Origin: Paracoccaceae bacterium
GTDB lineage: Bacteria; Pseudomonadota; Alphaproteobacteria; Rhodobacterales; Rhodobacteraceae
Direction of reading: 5' to 3'
NCBI GenBank assembly: GCA_017510335.1
Contig: JAFWNM010000028.1
Location: 215,458 to 279,457, forward strand
Length of the DNA: 64,000 nucleotides
Of this stretch, positions 36,326 to 44,736 are shown one piece after another (within the stretch, counting starts at the first letter, position 1; every line of letters begins with the position of its first letter). Under the pieces are notes generated by a model that did not search any database, had not been told where the DNA came from, and saw only the letters and a program-made list of their open reading frames with translations. A program made the position numbers and the translations under genes.

Positions 36326-37491
36326 ACCTGACCCCCCTGCGCATCGGTTTCGTGCCGCTTCTGGATGTTGCCCCTATTGCCATCGCGCATGAATTGGGGT
36401 TCGCGCAATCCGAAGGGCTGGCGCTGGGTTTGCACCGCGCGCCGTCATGGTCCAGCCTGCGCGACATGCTGATCTGGGGGCGGGTCGACGCGGCCCAGAT
36501 GCTTGCGCCCGTGCCCGTCGCCATGGCGCTGGGGCTGGGGGGGGACTTCGCGCAACTGGATATTTTGCAGGTGTTGTCTGTGAATGGCGATGTGGTGGGT
36601 GTGTCAAACGCATTGGCCGCACGGCTGCGCGATGTGGGGCATGATTTCGCATTTGCCAATGCACAGATGGCCGCGCATGACCTTGCGCTGGCCGCGCGCG
36701 GGCCGTTGCGCATTGGGGTTCCGTTTCCCTTTTCCACGCATGTTGAATTGGTCACCTACTGGTTGCGGGCGTCGGGGGTGGCCTATGAGCTTTGCACCAT
36801 TCCGCCCCCGCGCATGGCAGAGGCCCTTGCCGCAGGCGAGGTGGACGCATTTTGTGTGGGCGAACCCTGGGGGTCGGTCGCGGTGGAACTGGGGGCGGGC
36901 ACCTTGCTGTTGCCCAGCCGCGCCATATGGGCCGTTGCCCCTGAAAAGGTGCTGGCCGCGCGCCATGACTGGGTGTGCGAAAACCCGGATCTGACAGGGC
37001 GCATGATGCGGGCAATTTGGCGGGCTGCAAAATGGCTAAGCGCGCCCGAAAACCGCATGACGGCGTCTGAAATCCTGTCGCGGGCGGAATACGTCAACGC
37101 CCCGACGGATGTTCTGGAGCGTGCCTTGCGCGGGGAAATGGTGATTTCCAACAAGGGAGAGCTGCGCCAGGTGCCCGACATGATCCGCTTTTTTGACGGG
37201 GCGGCAAGCTTTCCCTGGCGGTCACAGGCCGCATGGTTCGCCGCCCAGATTGCACAGCGCCACGGTCTGGACATTGACGCCAGCATGCGCAGCGCAAAAT
37301 CCTTGTGCCGCACTGACCTGTATCGTGAAAACCTGCGCAGTGCGGGCGCGGATTTGCCCGGCGCATCGGAAAAACTGGAAGGCAGCCTGACGCATGCGAC
37401 CGCTGTTGCGTCCGAACGTGGCCAGATGATTCTGGCCCCTGATGCGTTTTTCGATGGCTTCATTTTTGACCCTGACGTTCCGAATGGCTGA
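36322..37491 (+). CDS. nasS: NasS: cytoplasmic nitrate/nitrite sensor
   Basis: A 389-residue NrtA/CmpA-type binding protein with no signal peptide (it starts MNLTPLRIGFVPLLDVAPIAIAHELG), so it stays in the cytoplasm. Conserved blocks are WGRVDAAQMLAPVPVAMALGLGG, GVPFPFSTHVELVTYWLRA and FCVGEPWGSVAVE. It resembles NrtA further downstream (LRIGF...DVAPIAIA versus LTLGF...DMAPLAIA), as expected for a duplicated sensor. In the known system nitrate or nitrite binding releases NasT. It is coupled to nasT by an ATGA overlap, in the order nasT-nasS as in Paracoccus. Confidence 0.9.
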   Translation: MNLTPLRIGFVPLLDVAPIAIAHELGFAQSEGLALGLHRAPSWSSLRDMLIWGRVDAAQMLAPVPVAMALGLGGDFAQLDILQVLSVNGDVVGVSNALAARLRDVGHDFAFANAQMAAHDLALAARGPLRIGVPFPFSTHVELVTYWLRASGVAYELCTIPPPRMAEALAAGEVDAFCVGEPWGSVAVELGAGTLLLPSRAIWAVAPEKVLAARHDWVCENPDLTGRMMRAIWRAAKWLSAPENRMTASEILSRAEYVNAPTDVLERALRGEMVISNKGELRQVPDMIRFFDGAASFPWRSQAAWFAAQIAQRHGLDIDASMRSAKSLCRTDLYRENLRSAGADLPGASEKLEGSLTHATAVASERGQMILAPDAFFDGFIFDPDVPNG

Positions 37492-37589
37492 AATATTAGG
37501 CTGTCGGGCGCTGGGTGGCACAATTTCAGGTTGTCCCCGCATCAAATATTTGACGTTCGTTCCGGCGTTGGGGACATAGTAGCATACTT

Positions 37590-37640
37590 GGACCAGCACC
37601 GTCGCTGTCCGAAATGACATAGACCGCCAATGATGGGGGT
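37590..37640 (+). promoter_or_regulatory. ANTAR-target leader: two hexaloop hairpins upstream of nrtA
   Basis: Hairpin P1 spans 37590-37610: stem GGACCAGC/GCTGTCC with one bulged C and a six-base loop ACCGTC. Hairpin P2 spans 37623-37640: stem ACCGCC/GGGGGT with one G-G mismatch and a six-base loop AATGAT. Both loops have A at position 1 and G at position 4, the pattern described for RNA bound by ANTAR proteins. They stand just before a strong terminator and nrtA, and downstream of nasT. The function is inferred from this layout. Confidence 0.78.
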
Positions 37641-37649
37641 TACGGGCAC

Positions 37650-37707
37650 AGCCGCCTGACCGATCCACGCAGCATGCGCTGGTTCCGGTCGGCGGCTTTT
37701 TTGTTTT
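37650..37707 (+). terminator. Leader terminator (regulated) before nrtA
   Basis: A long stem pairs agccgcc with ggcggct and gaccg with cggtc, with one bulged T. It ends in six T, one G and four more T. It sits 47 bases before the nrtA start and would stop the nitrate operon unless antiterminated by NasT. Confidence 0.88.
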
Positions 37708-37753
37708 CGGTCCTTCACACATCTTCACGGACCACAGCCACAGGATATGACCC

Positions 37754-39118
37754 ATGATCCGCAAGTTACTTCTGACCACATCGGCCCTTGCAACACTGGC
37801 TTCCGCCCCCTTGCAGGCCACCGACTTCCCCGAGATTGAGGATCTGACCCTCGGTTTCATCAAACTGACAGACATGGCGCCATTGGCCATCGCCTATGAA
37901 CGCGGGTATTTCGAGGATGAGGGGCTGTTTGTCACCCTTGAAGCACAAGCCAACTGGAAGGTGCTTTTGGATGGCGTGATTGACGGCAACCTGCACGGTG
38001 CGCATATGCTGGCAGGTCAGCCCTTGGCAGCGACAATCGGCTTTGGCACCAAGGCGCATATCGTCACCCCCTTCGTTATGGACCTGAACGGCAATGCCAC
38101 CACCGTATCCAACGAGGTTTGGGACATGATGCGCCCGGCCATTGCATCCGGTGCCGATGGCCGCCCCGAACACCCCATTTCCGCAGCAGCCTTGCGCCCC
38201 GCGCTGGACGCTTTTGCCGATCAGGGCCGCCCGTTCAACATGGGCATGGTGTTTCCCGTCTCAACCCATAATTTCGAATTGCGCTACTGGCTGGCCGCAG
38301 GGGGCATTCACCCGGGCTTTTACAGTGCGGACAATATCAGCGGCCAGATCGATGCCGAAGTGCTGTTGTCAGTAACCCCGCCCCCCCAAATGCCCGCCAC
38401 ATTGGAAGCAGGCACCATCAGCGGCTACACTGTGGGCGAACCGTGGAACCAGCAGGCAGTTGCAATGGGCATTGGTGTCCCTGTCGCCACGGATCTGGAT
38501 ATCTTTCCCATGCGCGCCGAAAAGGTTCTGGGCCTGCGCGCCGATTTTGTGGAACAAAACCCCAACACTGTGCGCGCCCTGACACGCGCGCTTATTCGTG
38601 CGGCCATGTGGCTGGATGCTGAAAACAATGCCAACCGCGACGAAGCTGTGCAGATCATCAGTCGCCCGAATTATGTCGGTGCCGATGAACAGGTATTGGC
38701 CAATTCCATGACCGGCACATTCGAATTCGAACCAGGTGACGTGCGCCCTGTTGCTGATTTCAATGTGTTCTTCCGCTATAACGCCAACTATCCCTTCCTG
38801 TCGGATGCAGTGTGGTATTTGACCCAGATGCGCCGCTGGGGCCAGATAACTGACGCGCAGCCAGATGACTGGTATGCCGGTATTGCCCAAAGCGTATTTC
38901 TGTCCGATCTGTTTCTGGACGCGGCGCAATCGCTGGTTGATGACGGGCTGGCCCCGCGCGATGCCTTCCCTTTTGACAGTGACGGCTACCGCGATGTGGC
39001 TGATCACGCCATTGACGGCATCCCCTATGATGGCCGCACTCCCAACGCCTATATCGACAGCTTGCCCATCGGCCTGAAGGGCGAGCAGCGCGTGACCGGC
39101 GGCGGCGTGCAGGGCTAG
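37754..39118 (+). CDS. nrtA: Nitrate ABC transporter substrate-binding protein
   Basis: A 454-residue periplasmic protein that captures nitrate (possibly nitrite). A signal peptide (MIRKLLLTTSALATLASAPLQA) is cut before TDFPEIEDLTLGF. Family blocks include DMAPLAIAYERGYFEDEGL, GMVFPVSTHNFELRYWLAAGG and GYTVGEPWNQQAV. No lipobox cysteine is seen, unlike cyanobacterial NrtA, so it is a soluble periplasmic form. It is the first gene behind the ANTAR-regulated leader. Confidence 0.93.
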   Translation: MIRKLLLTTSALATLASAPLQATDFPEIEDLTLGFIKLTDMAPLAIAYERGYFEDEGLFVTLEAQANWKVLLDGVIDGNLHGAHMLAGQPLAATIGFGTKAHIVTPFVMDLNGNATTVSNEVWDMMRPAIASGADGRPEHPISAAALRPALDAFADQGRPFNMGMVFPVSTHNFELRYWLAAGGIHPGFYSADNISGQIDAEVLLSVTPPPQMPATLEAGTISGYTVGEPWNQQAVAMGIGVPVATDLDIFPMRAEKVLGLRADFVEQNPNTVRALTRALIRAAMWLDAENNANRDEAVQIISRPNYVGADEQVLANSMTGTFEFEPGDVRPVADFNVFFRYNANYPFLSDAVWYLTQMRRWGQITDAQPDDWYAGIAQSVFLSDLFLDAAQSLVDDGLAPRDAFPFDSDGYRDVADHAIDGIPYDGRTPNAYIDSLPIGLKGEQRVTGGGVQG

Positions 39119-39228
39119 GGGCATGCAGCCCCGTCCCGCACCTTGCCCACACGCAAAATCAACAGGCCAACGCCGACGCGCGCGCGCCGCCCGCGCCCCG
39201 CTGCCTGCGCGATAAAGGAGTTCCCGAC

Positions 39229-40299
39229 ATGACTGTGACCGAAACGACCGCCAACCTTGCAGACCGCCGCGCCCGTCTGTTCACGCGGATCAACAAACTT
39301 GATGGCTGGTTCAAGGTGCTGGGCCTGTCCTTCATGACACCGCTTTTGCGTGCGCTTGCAGGGGACAACCCGCGCGCCCAAGGCAAACAGATCTGGCAGC
39401 TTCTGGGCGTGCCGGTTCTGGCAATCATGGGGTTCTTGCTACTGTGGGGCAATCTTGCGCCGCGGGTGGAAACATCGCTTGGGGCCATTCCCGGCCCCGC
39501 GCAGGTCTGGTCGCAGGTTCAGGTTCTGCATGGCGAACATCTGGCGGAAAACGCGCGCAGGACCGAATTCCTGCAGCGGCAGGATGCGCGCAACGCGGAA
39601 CTTGTGGCCGCAGGACAGGCCGATCGTGTGCGCGAACGCAGCTACACCGGATCGCCCACCTATTATAACCAGATCTGGACGTCAGTGCAGACCGTGTTCT
39701 TTGGCTTCATCATCGCAACCGCGATTGCAGTGCCATTGGGCATTGCGGCCGGGTTGTCGCCCACTGCAAATGCCGCGCTGAACCCGTTGATCCAGATATT
39801 CAAACCTGTCAGCCCGCTGGCATGGCTGCCCATTGTAACCATGGTGGTGTCAGCAGTGTATGTCACACAGGACGGCATGTTTTCGCGGTCTTTTCTGACA
39901 TCGGCCATCACGGTGACCCTGTGTTCGCTGTGGCCGACATTGATCAACACGGCCCTTGGCGTGGCCAGCATAGACCGCGACCTGATTTCGGTCAGCCGTG
40001 TGTTGAAGCTGAACACCTGGACGAAGATCACGCGTCTGGTGCTGCCATCGGCCTTGCCACTGATTTTCACAGGGTTGCGCCTGTCGTTGGGGGTTGGCTG
40101 GATGGTGCTTATTGCCGCCGAAATGCTGGCGCAAAACCCCGGTCTTGGAAAATTTGTCTGGGATGAATTTCAGAACGGGTCTTCCACCAGCCTGGCGCGC
40201 ATCATGGTTGCCGTGTTCACCATCGGGATCATCGGCTTCCTTCTGGACCGGATGATGTATGCGCTGCAATCGCTTTTCACCTATTCGAACAACAGGTAA
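39229..40299 (+). CDS. nrtB: Nitrate ABC transporter permease
   Basis: A 356-residue inner-membrane permease of the NitT/TauT type. A polar N-terminus (1 to about 55) comes before the first helix, and a charged periplasmic loop (about 95-140, rich in Arg/Glu) before the core. The transmembrane core has FIIATAIAVPLGIAAGLS, the EAA-like stretch VSRVLKLNTWTKITRLVLPSALP and LGVGWMVLIAAEML. GGAG at a good distance precedes the ATG. The nrtCD ATPase gene follows after 5 bp. Confidence 0.93.
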   Translation: MTVTETTANLADRRARLFTRINKLDGWFKVLGLSFMTPLLRALAGDNPRAQGKQIWQLLGVPVLAIMGFLLLWGNLAPRVETSLGAIPGPAQVWSQVQVLHGEHLAENARRTEFLQRQDARNAELVAAGQADRVRERSYTGSPTYYNQIWTSVQTVFFGFIIATAIAVPLGIAAGLSPTANAALNPLIQIFKPVSPLAWLPIVTMVVSAVYVTQDGMFSRSFLTSAITVTLCSLWPTLINTALGVASIDRDLISVSRVLKLNTWTKITRLVLPSALPLIFTGLRLSLGVGWMVLIAAEMLAQNPGLGKFVWDEFQNGSSTSLARIMVAVFTIGIIGFLLDRMMYALQSLFTYSNNR

Positions 40300-40304
40300 C
40301 CGTC

Positions 40305-41966
40305 ATGTCCATTTTGGAATTCAAGCAGGTGTGCAAAGGCTTCGGAACAGGGCTGGACCGCAAGGAGGTGCTCAAGAACATCACCTTGCAGGTTCAGGAT
40401 GGCGAATTTCTGGCGATACTGGGCTTTTCCGGCACTGGCAAAACCACGCTGATCAACCAGATTGCGGGCCTTGATCACCCCGATAGCGGGCAGGTGCTGT
40501 TCAAGGGCGCCCCCATTACCGGGCCGGGGCCGGAACGTGGGCTGGTGTTTCAGTCCTATTCCCTTATGCCGTGGCTGACAGTGGCGGGCAATGTCGCGCT
40601 GGCGGTGGATGCAGTGCATAAATCCGCCAACCGCGCAGACCGCGCCGCAATCGTTGATAAATATGTTGCCATGGTGGGGCTGGCCCACGCCAAGGGGCGT
40701 CGCCCGGCGGAACTGTCGGGCGGTATGCGCCAACGTGTGTCTGTGGCGCGTGCGCTTGCAATGAACCCTGAAATGCTGCTGCTTGATGAGCCACTCTCGG
40801 CGCTGGACGCCCTGACGCGCGCCAATCTGCAAGACGAGATCACGCAGATTTGGCAGGCCGATCAGAAAACCGTGGTTCTGATTACCAATGACGTTGACGA
40901 AGCGCTGCTTCTGGCTGACCGGGTTATTCCGCTGAACCCCGATGGCACGCTTGGCAACGCGTTTAACGTGGCCATCCCCCGCCCGCGCATGCGCACAGCT
41001 ACGAATAACGATCCGGTGTTCAAGAAACTGCGCGCCGAAATTACCAAATACCTGATGGATGTGGGCATCGCTGCCAAAGTCGCGGAAACGCGCAAACTGC
41101 CGGATGTCACGCCCCTTCACGGCACACCCAAAGCCTATGCGCAGGCCGCAAAAAGCGGGATTGATGAAAAATATCTGGAATTCTCGCAACTTTCCAAGGT
41201 GTATCCCACGCCAGAAGGTCCGCTGACTGTGGTGGACCGGTTCGACCTGAAAATGAAGAAGGGCGAATTTGTCAGTTTGATCGGGCATTCGGGCTGCGGC
41301 AAATCCACAGTGCTGACAATGGCCGCGGGCCTCAATGACATATCCGGCGGTGCGATCAAGCTCGACGGGATGGAAGTGCACGGCGCCAACCCCGAACGCG
41401 CCGTTGTATTCCAGTCGCCCAGCCTGTTTCCCTGGCTTTCGGCCAAGGAAAACGTGGCCATCGGGGTGGACCGTGTCTATCCGCGCGCCAGCCGCACTGA
41501 GCGTCAGGATGTGGTGGAATATTATCTGGAACGTGTGGGCCTTGGCGATGCGATGGACCGGCAGGCGGCAGAGCTGTCCAACGGTATGAAGCAGCGTGTG
41601 GGCATTGCACGCGCCTTCGCGCTTAGCCCCAAACTGCTGTTGCTGGACGAACCCTTCGGGATGCTGGACAGCCTGACGCGCTGGGAATTGCAGGAAGTGC
41701 TGATGGAAGTGTGGTCACGCACCAAAGTGACCGCGATTTGCGTGACCCATGATGTGGATGAAGCCATCCTTCTGGCAGACCGCGTGGTGATGATGACCAA
41801 TGGCCCGCGCGCGCGTATCGGCAAGATTGTGGATGTGCACCTGCCGCGCCCGCGCACCCGCAAGGCGCTGCTCGAACACCCCGACTACTACAATTACCGC
41901 GCCGAGGTTCTGCAGTTTCTTGAAGACTACGAACATGGCGCGCACAAGAAGAAGGAGGCCGCGTGA
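40305..41966 (+). CDS. nrtC: Double ATP-binding subunit of the nitrate transporter (NrtC-NrtD fusion)
   Basis: A 553-residue protein with two full ABC ATPase cassettes. NBD1 has Walker A GFSGTGKT (40-47), signature LSGGM (137-141) and Walker B MLLLDEP, but the switch histidine is Asn195 (VLITNDVDEA). NBD2 has Walker A GHSGCGKST (327-335), signature LSNGM (424-428), Walker B LLLLDEP and intact His482. In a head-to-tail dimer the altered NBD1 switch and altered NBD2 signature fall in the same ATP site, leaving one canonical site. Separate NrtC and NrtD are usual in cyanobacteria; here they are fused. The C-terminal solute-sensing NrtC domain is absent. Confidence 0.93.
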   Translation: MSILEFKQVCKGFGTGLDRKEVLKNITLQVQDGEFLAILGFSGTGKTTLINQIAGLDHPDSGQVLFKGAPITGPGPERGLVFQSYSLMPWLTVAGNVALAVDAVHKSANRADRAAIVDKYVAMVGLAHAKGRRPAELSGGMRQRVSVARALAMNPEMLLLDEPLSALDALTRANLQDEITQIWQADQKTVVLITNDVDEALLLADRVIPLNPDGTLGNAFNVAIPRPRMRTATNNDPVFKKLRAEITKYLMDVGIAAKVAETRKLPDVTPLHGTPKAYAQAAKSGIDEKYLEFSQLSKVYPTPEGPLTVVDRFDLKMKKGEFVSLIGHSGCGKSTVLTMAAGLNDISGGAIKLDGMEVHGANPERAVVFQSPSLFPWLSAKENVAIGVDRVYPRASRTERQDVVEYYLERVGLGDAMDRQAAELSNGMKQRVGIARAFALSPKLLLLDEPFGMLDSLTRWELQEVLMEVWSRTKVTAICVTHDVDEAILLADRVVMMTNGPRARIGKIVDVHLPRPRTRKALLEHPDYYNYRAEVLQFLEDYEHGAHKKKEAA

Positions 41967-44407
41967 TGAAACAGAAACTCGTCATCATCGGCGCGGGAAT
42001 GGCCTCGGGGCGCGTGATAGAACACCTGCTGGCGGGGGACCCTGACGGTTGGGACATAACCTTGTTCAATGCCGAACCGCGCGGGAATTACAATCGCATC
42101 ATGCTGTCGCCGGTGCTGTCGGGCGAAAAGACCTATCAGGATATTGTGATCCATGACGATGCTTTCTACACGGGCCATAACATCACCTGTCGCTTTGGCG
42201 AGCCGGTGGTGCGCATCGACCGCAAGAACAAGGTTGTCTATTCCAACGCGGGCGGCGCGCCTTATGACAAGCTGCTGATTGCCACAGGCTCCGCGCCGTT
42301 CATCATTCCGGTCGCAGGCAAGGATTTGCCCGGTGTTGTGACCTACCGTGACCTTGATGACACCAACGCGATGATGGCTGCCGCAGAAAAACCGGGGGGC
42401 AGGGCGGTTGTTATCGGTGGTGGTCTGTTGGGGTTGGAAGCCGCCGCAGGGCTGAAGGCGCGCGGCATGGAGGTGACGGTCATTCACTTGATGGGCCATT
42501 TGATGGAACGCCAGTTGGACCCCGCCGCAGGCTACCTGCTGCAAAAGGATCTGGAGGCGCGCGGAATTGCGGTGCATTGCAAAGGTGCCACCAAAGCCAT
42601 TCTGGGCAAGGACCATGTTGAAGCCGTGCTGCTGGAAGATGGAACTGTCTATCCTGCGGATATGGTGTGCATGGCGGTGGGCATTCGTCCTGAAACGCGC
42701 CTTGCCACGGATGCAGCCCTTGATGTGGCGCGCGGGGTAAACGTGACCGACCAGATGGTGACATCGGACCCCGACATTCTGGCGGTGGGCGAATGCGTGG
42801 AACATGACAGCCAGCTTTTCGGCCTTGTTGCCCCGCTTTATGATCAGGCGCGTGTGGTGGCGGCCACGCTTCTGGGGCAGGATGCAGCCTTTGCCCCTGT
42901 CCAGACCGCGACCAAGCTGAAAGTCACCGGGGTTGATTTGTTCAGCGCGGGCGATTTTGCGGATGGGGCAGGGCGCGAGGATATTGTCTACCGTGACCCG
43001 GCGCGCGGGGTTTATAAACGGCTGGTCATCGAAAAAGACCGGCTGGTTGGCGCGGTCATGTATGGCGACACGGCGGACGGGCCTTGGTTCTTCGGACTGA
43101 TCAAGGACGGGGCCGATATTGCGCCCATGCGCGACACCCTGATCTTCGGGCCGGCCTATCAGGGGGGTGCCCAGGCGGACCCTTTGGCAGCCGTTGCAGC
43201 ATTGCCGCCTGATGCGGAAATTTGCGGCTGCAACGGCATATGCAAGGGTGCGATCACAGCGGCCATCGACGCGGGCGCGTCCACTTTGGCCGACATTCGC
43301 GCCACCACCAAGGCCAGCGCGTCCTGCGGCACCTGCACAGGGCTGGTCGAACAGGTTCTTGCCAGTACCCTGGGTGATGCGTTCCAGATGCCCGCAGCGC
43401 AGCCCATATGCGGCTGCACGGACCTGACGCATGAAGATGTGCGCCGCCTGATCAAGGCGCGCGGGCTGAAATCCATGCCGGCTGTCATGCAGGAACTGGG
43501 GTGGAAAACACCTTGCGGCTGCCATGTCTGCCGCCCAGCGCTGAATTTCTACCTGCTGGCGGACTGGCCGCAGGACTACACCGACGATCCGCAAAGCCGT
43601 TTTGTCAATGAACGCAACCACGCCAACATTCAAAAGGACGGCACTTATTCAGTGGTTCCACGCATGTGGGGGGGCATGACCAACCCGCGCGAATTGCGCG
43701 CCATTGCCGATGCGGCCGAAAAATACGCCATCCCGGCGGTCAAGGTCACGGGCGGGCAGCGCATTGACCTGCTGGGCGTGCAAAAAGAACATCTGCCCCA
43801 TATCTGGGCCGATCTGAACGCGGCGGGGCTGGTTTCTGGCCACGCCTATTCCAAGGGGCTGCGCACAGTGAAAACCTGTGTCGGCACCGACTTTTGCCGC
43901 TTTGGCACGCAGGATTCCACGGGCCTTGGCATCAAGCTGGAAAAACGGCTTTGGGGGTCATGGACACCGCATAAGGTTAAACTGGCCGTGTCGGGCTGCC
44001 CGCGCAACTGTGCGGAATCCACCTGCAAGGATGTGGGGATCATCTGCGTCGATAGCGGCTTCGAGATTGGCGTGGGCGGTGCTGCGGGCATGGACCTGAA
44101 GGAAACCGAACGATTGGCCAAGGTCGAAACCGAAGCGGAAGCCATCGATCTGACCGTGGCCTTTGTCCAGCTTTACCGCGAACACGCCAAATATCTGGAC
44201 CGGCCCTATAAATGGCTGGCCAAGGTGGGGCTGGACTGGGTGCAGGCGCAAATTGTGGACAACCCCGCCAACCGCGCCGCCCTGATCAAACGCTTCGATC
44301 TGTCGCAAAGCATCTATCAGCGCGACCCATGGGCGGACCGGGCAACGCCGCAAGCACAGGCCGATTTCGCGCCGCTGGCCGATCTTACGAAGGAGGCCGC
44401 GGAATGA
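41966..44407 (+). CDS. nirB: Assimilatory nitrite reductase [NAD(P)H] large subunit
   Basis: An 813-residue cytoplasmic enzyme that reduces nitrite to ammonium. The FAD/NAD(P)H half opens KLVIIGAGMASGRVIEHLL and has a second Rossmann loop AVVIGGGLLGLEAAAGLK. Two BFD-like [2Fe-2S] regions follow (ICGCNGICKGAI with SCGTCTG, then ICGCTDLTHEDV with CGCHVC). The C-terminal half binds sirohaem and [4Fe-4S] through CVGTDFCRFG and SGCPRNCAESTCKD. I use the ATG at 41966 behind GGAGG; it shares one base with the nrtCD stop. nirD overlaps by four bases. Called NasB in Paracoccus. Confidence 0.96.
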   Translation: MKQKLVIIGAGMASGRVIEHLLAGDPDGWDITLFNAEPRGNYNRIMLSPVLSGEKTYQDIVIHDDAFYTGHNITCRFGEPVVRIDRKNKVVYSNAGGAPYDKLLIATGSAPFIIPVAGKDLPGVVTYRDLDDTNAMMAAAEKPGGRAVVIGGGLLGLEAAAGLKARGMEVTVIHLMGHLMERQLDPAAGYLLQKDLEARGIAVHCKGATKAILGKDHVEAVLLEDGTVYPADMVCMAVGIRPETRLATDAALDVARGVNVTDQMVTSDPDILAVGECVEHDSQLFGLVAPLYDQARVVAATLLGQDAAFAPVQTATKLKVTGVDLFSAGDFADGAGREDIVYRDPARGVYKRLVIEKDRLVGAVMYGDTADGPWFFGLIKDGADIAPMRDTLIFGPAYQGGAQADPLAAVAALPPDAEICGCNGICKGAITAAIDAGASTLADIRATTKASASCGTCTGLVEQVLASTLGDAFQMPAAQPICGCTDLTHEDVRRLIKARGLKSMPAVMQELGWKTPCGCHVCRPALNFYLLADWPQDYTDDPQSRFVNERNHANIQKDGTYSVVPRMWGGMTNPRELRAIADAAEKYAIPAVKVTGGQRIDLLGVQKEHLPHIWADLNAAGLVSGHAYSKGLRTVKTCVGTDFCRFGTQDSTGLGIKLEKRLWGSWTPHKVKLAVSGCPRNCAESTCKDVGIICVDSGFEIGVGGAAGMDLKETERLAKVETEAEAIDLTVAFVQLYREHAKYLDRPYKWLAKVGLDWVQAQIVDNPANRAALIKRFDLSQSIYQRDPWADRATPQAQADFAPLADLTKEAAE

Positions 44408-44736
44408 ACTGGCTTGATATTGGCGCGCTAAGCGACATTCCCCAACGTGGCGCGCGATTGGTCAAAACCATGCATGGTTGCGTGGCGGTGTTTCGCACCG
44501 GCGATGATGAAGTTTTTGCCATTGATGACCGCTGCCCGCACAAGGGCGGGCCATTGTCCGAAGGGATCGTGCACGGCCATGCGGTGACATGTCCCTTGCA
44601 TAATATGGTCATTTCTTTGGAAAGCGGACTGGCCCAGGGGGCAGATCAGGGCGCGGTAGCCACTTACCCCGCACGGGTCGAGGACGGGCGCATCTTGCTG
44701 GATGCCAAGCGCCTGATCCGTGGGGCGGCGGCATGA
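44404..44736 (+). CDS. nirD: Nitrite reductase small subunit / Rieske ferredoxin (NirD/NasG)
   Basis: A 110-residue protein with a complete Rieske [2Fe-2S] site: Cys44 and His46 in DRCPHKGGPL, Cys63 and His66 in VTCPLHNMV. Many NirD proteins lack these ligands; here they are all kept, so it should carry electrons, like NasG in Paracoccus, which links NirB to the nitrate reductase. The ATG at 44404 overlaps the nirB stop in ATGA, and the stop overlaps the nitrate reductase start by four bases. This tight spacing suggests a fixed ratio of the three proteins. Confidence 0.94.
   Translation: MNWLDIGALSDIPQRGARLVKTMHGCVAVFRTGDDEVFAIDDRCPHKGGPLSEGIVHGHAVTCPLHNMVISLESGLAQGADQGAVATYPARVEDGRILLDAKRLIRGAAA

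Noticed and set aside
37516-37531. TGGCAC as a possible sigma-54 promoter before the nitrate leader
   Set aside because: The -12 GC element is absent at the right distance, so the match is to half a site only.
37550-37580. TTGACG with CATAGT as a sigma-70 promoter before the nitrate leader
   Set aside because: The spacing is 19 bases and the -10 match is poor; not strong enough to list as a feature.
41927-43633. Very long minus-strand frame antisense to nirB
   Set aside because: A shadow of the strong codon bias of nirB; the nirB protein is unmistakable.
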